Shown piece by piece: positions 54,371-63,092 of a stretch of 64,000 bases of DNA (within the stretch, counting starts at the first letter, position 1; the number at the start of each line of letters is the position of its first letter). Both the position numbers and the translations under genes were made by a program. Location of the stretch: contig CAYSTJ010000005.1 of assembly GCA_964434105.1 (NCBI GenBank), forward strand, positions 1-64,000, given 5' to 3'. Origin of the DNA: CAYNST01 sp964434105 (GTDB taxonomy: Bacteria > Pseudomonadota > Gammaproteobacteria > Pseudomonadales > Cellvibrionaceae). Below the pieces are notes generated by a model that searched no databases, was not told the origin of the DNA, and worked only from the letters and a program-made list of their open reading frames with translations.

Positions 54371-54408
54371 TATGCAAGGACGCATAACTGCCACGGATGG
54401 CTTTTTTT
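54371..54408 (+). terminator. Paired short hairpins followed by a T tract
   Basis: TATGC-GCATA at 54371-54386 and GCCA-TGGC at 54390-54401 are followed by TTTTTTT (54402-54408). It resembles the 3' end of a small RNA or of an unannotated short transcript; no promoter for it was found. Confidence 0.3.
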
Positions 54409-54554
54409 AATCCTGCCTGTTTGACCTGAACACCTTTCCCACAGAATGCTCATCCTGTTTACGTCTCATCCTCTTTATCCCCGGACCATATCCGTATAGA
54501 GTAAGTCAGCGTGCCGTCCCGCCCCACACTCGATATGCACAGAAGATGGGCGGG

Positions 54555-54630
54555 CATTGTTACTACTTGAAGACATTGTTACCACCCGAAGACATTGTTA
54601 CCACCCGAAGACATTGTTACCACCCAAGAG
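54555..54630. repeat. 19-bp tandem repeat x4 upstream of the His-rich protein gene
   Basis: Four consecutive 19-bp units begin at 54555, 54574, 54593 and 54612 (core CATTGTTACCACCCGAAGA). The first and last differ at a few bases. The array ends 8 bp before the ATG at 54639. The unit length is not a multiple of three. Confidence 0.9.
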
Positions 54631-54638
54631 TTGAGACC

Positions 54639-55037
54639 ATGAATTACACCTACAGAACCTGCCGAATTCTCGCCGTCACAGTTTCGATCTGCTGGTCAGT
54701 GAGTGCCATGTCCCAGCCCGGATTGTCGCAGGAAAAACCGTCGCCACCGCCGCATGCCCATGAGCATCATCAACACGCCACGGTTAAACCACCCGTGACG
54801 AGCGACTGGGCCACCGCCCTGCAACTGTCCGGTGAGAAAGCCGACCAGGTAAACGCCGTGGAGCAGGAATACCACACACGGCGTCGCGAGCTGGTCAAAA
54901 AACACTATGCTGAAATGATGGCACTGGAAAAAAGCCGGCTGGAATCATTACAGCCTGTATTGACGCCGGAGCAGCTTGCACAGTTACAGACTCTGTGGAA
55001 AGCCCGGATGAAAGACGCTCACAGTGCGCATCATTGA
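54639..55037 (+). CDS. His-rich Spy/CpxP-like periplasmic protein
   Basis: The 132-residue secreted protein has a signal peptide (1-29), a proline and histidine-rich stretch PPHAHEHHQHATVKPP, then an amphipathic helical region with the LTPEQ motif of Spy/CpxP-type proteins (QPVLTPEQLAQLQTL). It ends in AHSAHH. The histidines suggest metal binding, as in periplasmic heavy-metal-responsive Spy relatives. I chose the ATG at 54639; the longer frame would run through the tandem repeat. An intrinsic terminator follows. Confidence 0.75.
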   Translation: MNYTYRTCRILAVTVSICWSVSAMSQPGLSQEKPSPPPHAHEHHQHATVKPPVTSDWATALQLSGEKADQVNAVEQEYHTRRRELVKKHYAEMMALEKSRLESLQPVLTPEQLAQLQTLWKARMKDAHSAHH

Positions 55038-55055
55038 CGACCGTTCGTCTTTATT
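55036..55055 (+). terminator. Intrinsic terminator after the His-rich protein gene
   Basis: GACGA-CCGT-TCGTC (55036-55049) followed by TTTATT. It overlaps the TGA stop of the upstream gene. Confidence 0.55.
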
Positions 55056-55281
55056 GCAACCTGAACTGTAATGCGCCAACCCTTCCGGGGTGTGCCGGGC
55101 ACAGGAAGACTTTCCGATCAGGGACGTTCGGAATATAAACCTGCCCCGGATACCGCCGGGTTTGGCATCGAACCTTTCGACCTCGCGGTTGTACCGGGAA
55201 CGGCATCTGTAACCGCGACCGCAGGAACGGACACACTCGCCCGACACGAGTGCTGTCCTGATTCATTCACGAGTGACCCCC

Positions 55282-56979
55282 ATGACCAGACACGCCAATA
55301 ATAATAAGCCGCTGTACCTGCACTATGCGGGTCCGTCGCTGCTGACAACGCCCCTGCTCAACAAAGGCAGCGCCTTTAGCGAAGCCGAACGCGCGAGCTT
55401 CAATTTAACCGGCCTGCTGCCTCCACGGTACGAAACCATTGAGGAACAGGTACAACGCGCCTATCGCCAATACATCAGTTTTGACTGCAATCTCAACCGA
55501 CATATCTATCTGCGCGCCATTCAGGACAAGAATGAGACGCTGTTTTATCGGCTGGTTCAGGATAATCTCGAAGAAATGATGCCGATAATCTATACCCCGA
55601 CTGTCGGGGAAGCCTGCGAGCGCTTTTCGGACATCTACCGCAGCTCGCGGGGACTGTTTATCGCCTGGAACGAACGTGAATATATGGATGATATTCTCCA
55701 CAACGCAACCAAGCGCAACGTCAGGGTCATCGTCGTGACCGACGGTGAACGGATTCTCGGGCTTGGCGACCAGGGGATCGGCGGCATGGGCATACCCATT
55801 GGCAAGCTATCCCTTTACACTGTCTGCGGTGGCATCAGCCCCGCCTACACCCTGCCCATAACGCTCGACGTCGGCACCAATAACGAAACCCTGCTAAAAG
55901 ATCCGATGTATATGGGCTGGCGCCATAAACGCATCGACCAGGCGCAATACGACGCATTTGTGGACGATTTTATCCAGGCGGTCAAGCGTCGCTGGCCGAA
56001 TGTTCTATTGCAGTTCGAGGACTTTGCGCAGCCTAACGCCATGCCGTTGCTGCAACGCTACCGCCATGAGATCTGCTGCTTCAACGATGATATCCAGGGC
56101 ACCGCATCGGTCACGGTCGGTACCCTGCTGGCGGCATGCCGATACAAACAGGTTCCCCTGCGCGATCAACGCATTGTGTTTCTTGGCGCGGGGTCGGCCG
56201 GATGTGGCATAGCCGAGCATATTATCTGTCAGATGTGTGCCGAAGGTCTCGATGAAAGCCAGGCGCGAAGCCAGGTATTCATGGTAGACCGCTATGGCTT
56301 GCTGACCAGTCAAAGCGCCGGGCTACGGGACTTTCAGCAACGCCTCTGCCAGGACGAGAGCGTGCTCGCCGAGTGGGAATTCTCGGGGCTGTTTCCCGGC
56401 TTGAAAGAGGTTATCGATCAGGTAAAACCCGGCATACTGATTGGGGTTTCCGGGCAGCCGGGACTGTTTGACAAAGACGTCGTTCAGGCGATGCGGGAAG
56501 CTGGCCCGACGCCGATAATTTTTCCGTTAAGTAACCCGATCAAGCAGGTTGAAGCGTTTCCCCAAAATGTTATCGAATGGACAAACGGCGATGTGATCGT
56601 GGCGACTGGCAGCCCGTTTGCGCCTGTAGAGTTCAAGGGAAAAACCTATCCGATTGCCCAGTGCAACAACAGCTACATCTTTCCCGGGATCGGGCTGGGC
56701 GTGGTGGCCGCCAATATTCGACTGATTACCGACGAAATGTTGATGCTGACCAGCAATATTCTGGCCGAGTCTTCCCCGCTGGCCAATACCGGCCAGGGCG
56801 ATCTGCTTCCGCCGCTGACAGCGGTCGGCGAACTCAGCAGAAAAATCGCATTCGGCATTGCCAAGGTTGCACAACAACAGGGTCTTGCGCTGGAAATGCC
56901 GGACGATCTACTCGAGGAAAAAATTGAACGCGCCTTCTGGAAACCGGAATACCGAACCTACAGACGGGTGAGTATTTAG
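55282..56979 (+). CDS. maeA: NAD-dependent malic enzyme
   Basis: The 565-residue enzyme oxidatively decarboxylates malate to pyruvate. Marks: TGLLPPRYETIEEQVQRAYR, the malate/NAD block GDQGIGGMGIPIGKLSLYT, the catalytic lysine region QFEDFAQPNAM, the nucleotide-binding FLGAGSAGCGIAEHI, and SNPIKQVEAFP. The length is the same as E. coli MaeA (565), which points to the NAD type; NADP use cannot be excluded by eye. I chose ATG 55282; a GTG three codons before is an alternative. Confidence 0.93.
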   Translation: MTRHANNNKPLYLHYAGPSLLTTPLLNKGSAFSEAERASFNLTGLLPPRYETIEEQVQRAYRQYISFDCNLNRHIYLRAIQDKNETLFYRLVQDNLEEMMPIIYTPTVGEACERFSDIYRSSRGLFIAWNEREYMDDILHNATKRNVRVIVVTDGERILGLGDQGIGGMGIPIGKLSLYTVCGGISPAYTLPITLDVGTNNETLLKDPMYMGWRHKRIDQAQYDAFVDDFIQAVKRRWPNVLLQFEDFAQPNAMPLLQRYRHEICCFNDDIQGTASVTVGTLLAACRYKQVPLRDQRIVFLGAGSAGCGIAEHIICQMCAEGLDESQARSQVFMVDRYGLLTSQSAGLRDFQQRLCQDESVLAEWEFSGLFPGLKEVIDQVKPGILIGVSGQPGLFDKDVVQAMREAGPTPIIFPLSNPIKQVEAFPQNVIEWTNGDVIVATGSPFAPVEFKGKTYPIAQCNNSYIFPGIGLGVVAANIRLITDEMLMLTSNILAESSPLANTGQGDLLPPLTAVGELSRKIAFGIAKVAQQQGLALEMPDDLLEEKIERAFWKPEYRTYRRVSI

Positions 56980-57030
56980 ATCGCCGGACAGCGTCATCGC
57001 CGTCCATGGCCAAATAAATCGCACAATGGC

Positions 57031-58008
57031 CTAACCAAAAGCAGCCTGCGGCGGCGGCTGCATGGCGGTCGCAGGGGGGCTGTACGAGAACACCAGCATT
57101 TTCAGGGCTGGACGGTCACCCTTCTGTGCGAAGGCTGGATCCGGGTCCAGAGCGCGCTCAAAGGTGCAGTCCGGACAGTGTGCACGAAACTGCTCCAGCA
57201 AAAATTCCTGATCAAGTTCCGGCGCGTTAAGGCAGGCGAGGATCTGCGCACCGGGTTTGGCCATGGACGGTATGCGCCGGATAATCTTCCCGTAATCGCG
57301 TTGCGCAATAAAGCTCCCCTTCTGGTAGCTGGGTGGGTCAATAATGATAACGTCGTATAGACCTGCCTTTCTGATTCGGCCCCAGGATTTAAGTATGTCC
57401 AGCACCAGAAAGGCGGCGCGCTCGTCGGTAATCCCATTCAGCCGGTGATTTGTTCTCCCCCGCGCAATAGCCTGGCGGCTCATATCCACATTAACAACAC
57501 GTTGCGCATCCGCCGCGGCGGCCACGACGGAGAAGCTGCAGGTAAACGCGAATAGATTGAGTATCATTTTGCCTGGTGCCACTTGCTCGAGCCATTGCCG
57601 GGCCGGTTCGATATCGACAAAATAGCCGCAGTTCTGCCGATCAAACTGCAGCAAAAAGCGCTGATTTCCCCGAAGTGCGTAGGACTCCGTCAGGGGCTCA
57701 CCCACCAGAAATTTTACCGGTGCATCCTTAAGATAGCGTTGCTGTATGGCCAGGTGTGTAAACGGCTGCTCGCGGCAGGCGGTACCAGCATTCATGGCCG
57801 TAAACACCTCGACGAGGAAATCATCGAATCCGGCTGGCAGCGGTTGATAGGCCGTCACCAGCACCAATGGCCAAAATGCATCAATGTTGCACCACTCCAG
57901 CCCGGTCCAGTGACCACCACGGCCATGCAATATGCGCTGTGCGCGCTGGAAGTCGGGCCGGATGCCCAATCGGGTAAATGCGTCACCTGCTGCTGAAAAA
58001 TCTGCCAT
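57031..58008 (-). CDS. Class I SAM-dependent methyltransferase (RlmI/RlmK-like)
   Basis: The 325-residue protein shows the Rossmann SAM motif LNLFAFTCSFSVVAAAADAQ, an acidic binding loop VVNVDMSRQAIARGRTNHRL, and the DPPSY motif IIIDPPSYQKGSFI typical of RlmI/RlmK-type rRNA or nucleic acid base methyltransferases. It lacks the N-terminal PUA domain of RlmI. The substrate is not known. Start at 58008 after a GGGAT; a longer frame is possible. It is convergent with maeA. Confidence 0.88.
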   Translation of the reverse strand: MADFSAAGDAFTRLGIRPDFQRAQRILHGRGGHWTGLEWCNIDAFWPLVLVTAYQPLPAGFDDFLVEVFTAMNAGTACREQPFTHLAIQQRYLKDAPVKFLVGEPLTESYALRGNQRFLLQFDRQNCGYFVDIEPARQWLEQVAPGKMILNLFAFTCSFSVVAAAADAQRVVNVDMSRQAIARGRTNHRLNGITDERAAFLVLDILKSWGRIRKAGLYDVIIIDPPSYQKGSFIAQRDYGKIIRRIPSMAKPGAQILACLNAPELDQEFLLEQFRAHCPDCTFERALDPDPAFAQKGDRPALKMLVFSYSPPATAMQPPPQAAFG

Positions 58009-58139
58009 ATCGGATCCCGTCCTCGTCCAGGTCACCCTATCTGACCGTCCATTATCGTCGATTAATATTACAGATTTACGACTGAACTCGACATCGCTCT
58101 ATAGCCATCCGGCGGGACCGCTGCGCAGGCCGTGACCGG

Positions 58140-59267
58140 TCAGAGCTGATCGGAATGGGTCCGGAACCCGAACGCCTTCAGTGAGTCTGCATCGTGAGTG
58201 GACAGCGTCAGCCGGAAGTGGTCCAGCTCACGTCGCTCCGGATAGGTTTTGCGCAGATGGTCGAATGCGACGCCCAAACCGGACGAGCCCGCTTGCTGCA
58301 TGGCCTGCATAAAGCGTTTGTGGTCCGCACGGATATCGTAGGTTGCGAGGATGGCATCATTCAGGGTTGCACTCTGCAGCGTCTGCGAAGGCCCCTTTAA
58401 CCGCGAAAGCAACTGTTCGCAGGTGTTGAGCGCAGCGTCCGACCGGCCACCGGCAAACTCACTGAGCGCCAGGTAAATCATGGCGGCGCCGTTGATTTTG
58501 CCTTCAAAACTGTACCCGGCGATATGCGGTGTTCCCACATGTACCGCCTGTGCCAGCGCGCAGGAAATATGTGGCTCCCGCTCCCAAACGTCCAGCACAA
58601 CCTGTAGATCTGCGCCGGTACGCAGATGAGCGAGCAGCGCCTCATTATCGATTGCGCCGCCACGTCCGGCATTGAGCAGGAGCGCCCCGGGCCTGATTTG
58701 CTTCAGGGCGGCCTCGTTCATCATGTGATGGGTTGGAAATGGCCCGTCGTCCGTGTAGGGCGTATGCATGCAGATGACATCGCATTCCAATATCGCATGC
58801 CAGTCGGCAAGAAGCGGGAATTCTGCTTTGGACAGGAACGGATCATAGGCAATGCAGTCAACGCCTGCACCGGTCAGTGCCCGGCACAGGCGTCCACCGA
58901 CATTGCCGTGTCCCACAACACCAACCCGGGCGTCGCGCCATGCCGGCTTGAGCGTCGCAAGCGCTGCCAGCACGTATTGAACCACGCCTCCGGCATTGCA
59001 ACCCGGCGCACTCGCATAACGGATATTGGCCGCGTCCAGATACCCGGTATCGAGATGATCCGTACCGATCGTGCAGGTGCCGACAAATTTTACATTACTG
59101 CCTGCCAGCAGACTTTTGTTGACGCGGGTCACCGACCGCACGATCAATGCATCCGCGTCCCGGACATCGGCGGCCGTCAGTTGACGTCCCGGAAGGGCCG
59201 TAATTTCACCAAATTCGGAAAAAAAAGTGTTCAGATGCGGAATATTTTCATCGGCAACGATCTTCAT
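58140..59267 (-). CDS. pdxB: Erythronate-4-phosphate dehydrogenase
   Basis: The 375-residue NAD-dependent enzyme acts in pyridoxal 5'-phosphate synthesis. It has the D-isomer 2-hydroxyacid dehydrogenase fold: N-terminal KIVADENIPHLNTFFSEFGE, nucleotide motif VGVVGHGNVGGRLCRAL, RGGAIDNEALL, and HIAGYSFEGKINGAAMI, plus the C-terminal PdxB-specific dimerisation domain. Its length fits PdxB rather than a serA-like dehydrogenase. It lies 55 nt after epmC on the same strand. Confidence 0.96.
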   Translation of the reverse strand: MKIVADENIPHLNTFFSEFGEITALPGRQLTAADVRDADALIVRSVTRVNKSLLAGSNVKFVGTCTIGTDHLDTGYLDAANIRYASAPGCNAGGVVQYVLAALATLKPAWRDARVGVVGHGNVGGRLCRALTGAGVDCIAYDPFLSKAEFPLLADWHAILECDVICMHTPYTDDGPFPTHHMMNEAALKQIRPGALLLNAGRGGAIDNEALLAHLRTGADLQVVLDVWEREPHISCALAQAVHVGTPHIAGYSFEGKINGAAMIYLALSEFAGGRSDAALNTCEQLLSRLKGPSQTLQSATLNDAILATYDIRADHKRFMQAMQQAGSSGLGVAFDHLRKTYPERRELDHFRLTLSTHDADSLKAFGFRTHSDQL

Positions 59268-59322
59268 GTAGTCACTCGTGCGGGTTAAATTGGGAGGATC
59301 AGCAGGCTAACTGCTCTGAACG

Positions 59323-59892
59323 CTACGTATTCTGCAGCAGCCGGCTTTGATAGCGTTCCGGTCGGTAAAAACCGGCAACCTTGTAATAACGGGCCAGCTC
59401 GACAGCAAAACGGTGCGCGCGGCCCGGCAGCCCGTGACGGCATAGTCGGCGGGCGTGCTGCGCCACGGCTTCAACAAACGCTGCACTGGGCTTGGCGTCC
59501 AGCGTCAGATTATCAACACTGATCCGGAACCGGTATGCGCAACATTCCGCGAAAATCCATTCCAGCGCCTGAGGATAGACCTCAACCTGCTCGAATACCC
59601 GCTGTTGCGCTTCACTGCGTCCGTCGGGCGCGTACCAGTAGCCATAGTCAGGCCGTGATCGACGCGCTTCACCAGCGATACACCAGTGCGCGACCTCGTG
59701 CAGGGCGCTGGCAAAATAATCATGGGTAAAAATAACACGATGCCATTCGCAGCCCGAATCCTGTGGCATATAGACCGGTTCCTGGCCACCGCCCTGCAAA
59801 CGGGTGTTATACTCAACCCGAAAACATTTATCAAAAATTTCAGTCAGTTGAGCGGTGGAGTGCGTTGGAGCTTCAGTACTGGCGCGAACCAT
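59323..59892 (-). CDS. epmC: Elongation factor P hydroxylase EpmC
   Basis: The 189-residue protein matches EpmC (YfcM), which hydroxylates the modified lysine of EF-P. The metal-site motif ALHEVAHW, the segment DYGYWYAPDGRSEAQQRVFE and VEVYPQALEWIFAECCAYRF are visible. EpmA and EpmB are elsewhere. It starts the epmC-pdxB pair. Confidence 0.93.
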   Translation of the reverse strand: MVRASTEAPTHSTAQLTEIFDKCFRVEYNTRLQGGGQEPVYMPQDSGCEWHRVIFTHDYFASALHEVAHWCIAGEARRSRPDYGYWYAPDGRSEAQQRVFEQVEVYPQALEWIFAECCAYRFRISVDNLTLDAKPSAAFVEAVAQHARRLCRHGLPGRAHRFAVELARYYKVAGFYRPERYQSRLLQNT

Positions 59893-60001
59893 GCTTATAA
59901 ATCGGTGTCTCTAAAAGTAAGAATCGGCGACCCGCTTTCAGGGCCCGCCAGATATCATTCATCAACCGCATTGGGAGCGCGAAATAATTTGTAGCAAAGT
60001 G

Positions 60002-60028
60002 TTGAGTTATCGGCAATCAGCATATACT
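60002..60028 (+). promoter_or_regulatory. Possible promoter with inverted repeat upstream of the 234-aa protein
   Basis: TTGAGT (60002-60007) and TATACT (60023-60028) are separated by 15 bp, shorter than ideal. The -10 lies in the palindrome ATATAC-TGT-GTATAT (60022-60036), which may be an operator. Confidence 0.35.
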
Positions 60029-60115
60029 GTGTATATAACGATGACGCGAAACCGCTACGTGTCATCCCGGCTAACCCGCTCACTCTGAGCAGACAAGCCC
60101 CGCGGAGGTGGTATT

Positions 60116-60820
60116 ATGAAGACCTCGGACTCCGGTCACAAGCTGGACAATGTGATCGATCTCTTTTCTGGCAAACCTTACCTGCCTCTGAAAGACACCC
60201 GCTTTATCAGACTCGCCCCCGAACTCGACGGACTGGAGATGCTCTATTCCAATGAAGCGAGTGCGGATAAACTGTTCAGCCTGAAAGTCCTCGCCTGGGG
60301 CCTTCGCGCCAATGGCGATGTCGTTGGGCTGGTCCCATGGTTAAACGACATCATTCCGTGCACCGATATCCAGGATCCACTTAATGGACAGTGGGAAGGA
60401 TATTATGACGCGGGCATTGATGAAGTTTTCTTTGAAGCGCCAATTCACAAGGTCGTGGAGCTGGAAACCGCCGCTGAATACTACGATTATGAATGTGAAA
60501 ATCCGGGCGATGTCGTTCAGGAAATCCCGGATACGATCGGCACCCACGCCGTGCTCTCGGAGCCGGAACTGAGAAGTTTGACACTGCAGGAAGTCGTCAG
60601 CTGGCGCCTCCATAACGACGGCACCATCTCCGGGATGATCATTGATGAAAACAAGGTGAACAGCACACCCGTTCTGCCGGGCGACGAATGCCTGTATCCT
60701 GCCCAGGCCCACGGAAACTTCCGTTACTTTTTTCAACACCATATCGCCAATAAAATCAAATCCAAAGACCCGGAAGCTCTGGCTGCCATCAGTCTATTGG
60801 TAGAAGACAACTCCCGCTAG
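60116..60820 (+). CDS. Uncharacterised two-repeat cytoplasmic protein
   Basis: The 234-residue acidic soluble protein has no domain that I recognise. Two similar segments occur: SLKVLAWGLRANGDVVGLV at 55-73 and LTLQEVVSWRLHNDGTISGM at 155-174, sharing a W-x-L...NG-x-(V/I)-x-G pattern about 100 residues apart. This suggests an internal duplication of one fold. GGAGG lies upstream of the ATG. No signal peptide. It is not in an operon with its neighbours. Confidence 0.75.
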   Translation: MKTSDSGHKLDNVIDLFSGKPYLPLKDTRFIRLAPELDGLEMLYSNEASADKLFSLKVLAWGLRANGDVVGLVPWLNDIIPCTDIQDPLNGQWEGYYDAGIDEVFFEAPIHKVVELETAAEYYDYECENPGDVVQEIPDTIGTHAVLSEPELRSLTLQEVVSWRLHNDGTISGMIIDENKVNSTPVLPGDECLYPAQAHGNFRYFFQHHIANKIKSKDPEALAAISLLVEDNSR

Positions 60821-60889
60821 GGTCTTTTGACGTGTTGCATCATCACCGCTGCTGGCGGCCATTTTTTCCACCGGCAACGCGGGAAAGCA

Positions 60890-60910
60890 GCCTGTAGCCG
60901 TGCTACAGGC
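60890..60910. terminator. 9-bp perfect hairpin between convergent genes
   Basis: GCCTGTAGC (60890-60898) pairs with GCTACAGGC (60902-60910) around CGT. It lies between the two-repeat protein gene and the tusA end, which converge. No T tract directly after it. Confidence 0.45.
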
Positions 60911-60986
60911 ACAACCGCAGCTGGGCGGGGAATGGTCCCGGCCCTCCGGCTTGAGCCTGTATTTTTTATGCCTCGCCTTTTTGACT

Positions 60987-61232
60987 TTATGCCCCGCCCT
61001 TTCGGACATAGTAGCGGTATCTTCCCTCGATGCTGTCCTGCTGAACAAGGTGATGCCCGAGAAATTCACAGAAAGCGGGAATATCCCGCTCTGTTGACGG
61101 ATCCGTCGCTATTACCAGAATAAGCTCCCCACTTTTGCTATCCCTGATTGCCTTATGCAGTAACATCACAGGCTCCGGGCAAAGCAGCCCGGTCGTATCC
61201 AGCGTGTGATCAGGAATTGACTTCTGTTCCAC
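60987..61232 (-). CDS. TusA/SirA family sulfur carrier protein
   Basis: The 81-residue sulfurtransferase carrier has the family motif LDTTGLLCPEPVMLLHKAI with the CPxP active cysteine, and HHLVQQDSIEGRYRYYVRKG near the C-terminus. E. coli TusA passes sulfur to tRNA 2-thiouridine synthesis. It starts with GTG and has AGGTAGA upstream. It is the only such protein in the window; tusBCDE are absent here. Confidence 0.9.
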   Translation of the reverse strand: MEQKSIPDHTLDTTGLLCPEPVMLLHKAIRDSKSGELILVIATDPSTERDIPAFCEFLGHHLVQQDSIEGRYRYYVRKGGA

Positions 61233-61279
61233 TCGATCTACCTATTTGGTTCGCATTGTCTGGTGCGGAAAATCCGCCA

Positions 61280-61492
61280 TTAAATGTCGTTGGCGGGGCA
61301 CAGTGTAAACGATCCGGACGACGCGTCGTAGACAATCAGGACGGTAGCATTCATAACCTGCGGTCGCAAAATGGCGAGCTTTTCTTCCAGCGTCAATTCA
61401 AATTCGCCATAATCCGTCCCTTCGCGCGTGATATAGTCCTGTAACAGGCTGGTCAGTGTTTCAGGGGCCAATGACTCAGGTGGAATTATCAT
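61280..61492 (-). CDS. YheU family protein (UPF0270)
   Basis: The 70-residue protein fits UPF0270/YheU: MIIPPESLAPETLTSLLQDY, then REGTDYGEFELTLEEKLA. Small, soluble, unknown function. It lies 47 bp upstream of tusA on the same strand, so both are probably one transcript. Confidence 0.9.
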   Translation of the reverse strand: MIIPPESLAPETLTSLLQDYITREGTDYGEFELTLEEKLAILRPQVMNATVLIVYDASSGSFTLCPANDI

Positions 61493-61565
61493 AAAACGGG
61501 CGTCCGGCAGGCTTCATATCGATCTATTATCCTCGAATCCGGATGCAACAGATACCCATTAAAAC

Positions 61566-61653
61566 GTTACTGTTCAGCGTATGCTGTACCGGTTCGGATT
61601 GCATCGGGATGAGACGCAGTTATGGACAATCGGGGCATGAGCTGAATCGTTAC
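61566..61653. repeat. Possible remnant of the IS66-type MITE (copy D)
   Basis: GTTACTGTTCAG (61566-61577) and CTGAATCGTTAC (61642-61653) resemble the ends of copies A-C with two mismatches and one mismatch respectively. The interior is only 64 bp and shows no clear match to the others; the flanks are not duplicated. It could be an eroded solo copy or chance. It ends 22 bp before the gcvR start. Confidence 0.35.
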
Positions 61654-61675
61654 AAAATGAAAATCGGAAAATGCT

Positions 61676-62194
61676 ATGACGACACACTACGTACTAACGG
61701 TTTCCAGCGATGATAAGCCGGGAATAGTCCGTCAGATAGCCGATACGGTAACCCGCCATAACGGCAACTGGCTGGAAAGCCGGCTGGCGCAGCTGGCGGG
61801 GAAGTTTGTCGGCGTCATTCACATCACCGTTGCCGCTGATCATGCCGCCGATCTGCAGGTTGCGCTCAAGCAGCTACAGGCCGACGCAATTCTTGTCACT
61901 ATCGAACCCTTTGGCACTTCCAGCGCATCCCCTCCGGGACGCACTGCAAACTTTACCGCTACCGGGCCTGACCGATCTGGAATTGTGCGCGAAATTTCGC
62001 GTGCGTTCAGTCAGCGCAGTATCAATGTGGTAGAACTCTCCTCGGAATGCTCCAGCATGCCCTACAGTGGAGAGCCCATGTTCACTGTTGCCGGCCTGAT
62101 CAGCCTGCCGGACCCCGTCGATATCGACGATTTGACGAACGATCTGGACGCGATAGCTGACAGCCTGGGCATCGACATTCAATGTGATGCCTGA
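61676..62194 (+). CDS. gcvR: Glycine cleavage system regulator GcvR-like (tandem ACT domains)
   Basis: The 172-residue protein has two ACT-type domains: YVLTVSSDDKPGIVRQIADT and NFTATGPDRSGIVREISRAF followed by FSQRSINVVELSSEC. This is the layout of GcvR, which in E. coli binds GcvA and blocks the glycine cleavage operon. The name is by family; no gcvA or gcvTHP is nearby. Its start lies just after the possible MITE remnant. Confidence 0.85.
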   Translation: MTTHYVLTVSSDDKPGIVRQIADTVTRHNGNWLESRLAQLAGKFVGVIHITVAADHAADLQVALKQLQADAILVTIEPFGTSSASPPGRTANFTATGPDRSGIVREISRAFSQRSINVVELSSECSSMPYSGEPMFTVAGLISLPDPVDIDDLTNDLDAIADSLGIDIQCDA

Positions 62195-62222
62195 GGAGAC
62201 TCCCGCCCCATGGCCAAATCAA

Positions 62223-62708
62223 TCAAAATTCCGGCTGCACCTCGATCAGGCCCTGCACGAGGGCAATAACGTATTTATACAGCTCGTCGATAGACTGATC
62301 GACCATCGAGAACTGATCAATCAATGTCAGATTGCGCAGGCGCGTAACCAGACTGCGTCGACGGGCGTCCGGCGAGTGAAACGCCTCGAATGCAATGTCT
62401 TCACCCAGTATTTCCTTATAGCAACCAGCGACTGTTTTGGTTTCGAAGGAGGAAATGGTGATGCGCGCCTGGTATTGCAGATCCCCCAGGGGTAATTGCA
62501 CGGCAAGGCACTTTTTGATGTCTTTGCTTCGATTAAAAAAGGATTTGGGTTCCATATCGGCAAAGCCTGCGTTCACATCGGGAATAGCCAATCCACGGTA
62601 AAAAGCCAGCGCATCGTCGAGCAGAGCTTTCTGCTCCTGATCCGCCAGCCCGAAATCCAGATTGACCCAGGTTTTATCGTCGTAGAGTTTGTGGGGCGTA
62701 ATTTCCAT
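62223..62708 (-). CDS. Uncharacterised protein (161 residues)
   Basis: A soluble protein with no motif that I recognise; begins MEITPHKLYDDKTWVNLDFG. It has a mixed charged and hydrophobic pattern with several aromatic residues (FADMEPKSFFNRSKDIKKC, FEAFHSPDARRRSLVTRLR). No signal peptide or membrane segment. It lies convergent with gcvR, 28 nt away. The reading frame looks real by length and composition, but the function is unknown. Confidence 0.6.
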   Translation of the reverse strand: MEITPHKLYDDKTWVNLDFGLADQEQKALLDDALAFYRGLAIPDVNAGFADMEPKSFFNRSKDIKKCLAVQLPLGDLQYQARITISSFETKTVAGCYKEILGEDIAFEAFHSPDARRRSLVTRLRNLTLIDQFSMVDQSIDELYKYVIALVQGLIEVQPEF

Positions 62709-63092
62709 GGCAGAGATCCGGATTGGCGGGCAGATTACCTGAAGTCGACAAGCTGGTGACTTTTTTCGGTCATTGTAACCGGCCTGCCCGCTTTGGCAAC
62801 AATGCTTGTAGAATCAGCCGGTATATCCCTGCAAAAACCGTAAAACGGCCGATTTCGCCGGTACAACCGACCAGTTGCGCACTCTGCCCCTTGATGAAAG
62901 GAAAACTTTCAGTGTAGATTTGCGCTGCTTTGCCAGACAGCGCCCGACCACGGGCAAAATCGGCACCACCGCGCTGCCGAAAGTGCAACGAATGAATGGC
63001 GATGAAAGACACGCACCTTGAGCAACCAACAAGAGGCGGCCTACATTTTTCGGAAATTTTTGCGCCCTAACAAATGTCTATCTGGAGAACCC

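Larger units (their letters stand above)
53948..54554. other. Long intergenic region with a perfect palindrome
   Basis: About 600 bp have no convincing gene; short frames here lack a ribosome site or family pattern. It contains the 16-bp palindrome TACGTAAATTTACGTA (54052-54067) followed by T-rich sequence. It also has two adjacent hairpins near 54371-54386 and 54390-54401, the latter followed by seven T. Confidence 0.5.

Noticed and set aside
53956..54387. Open frames in the gap after the outer-membrane barrel gene
   Set aside because: They overlap each other in different frames, have no ribosome sites and resemble no family.
60022..60045. LexA box-like sequence upstream of the 234-residue protein
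   Set aside because: Only the left half (ACTGT-ATAT) fits; the right half lacks the ACAGT end.
62770..63012. 80-codon minus-strand frame upstream of the DUF2214-type gene
   Set aside because: It starts at a GTG without a ribosome site and has a composition unlike nearby proteins.
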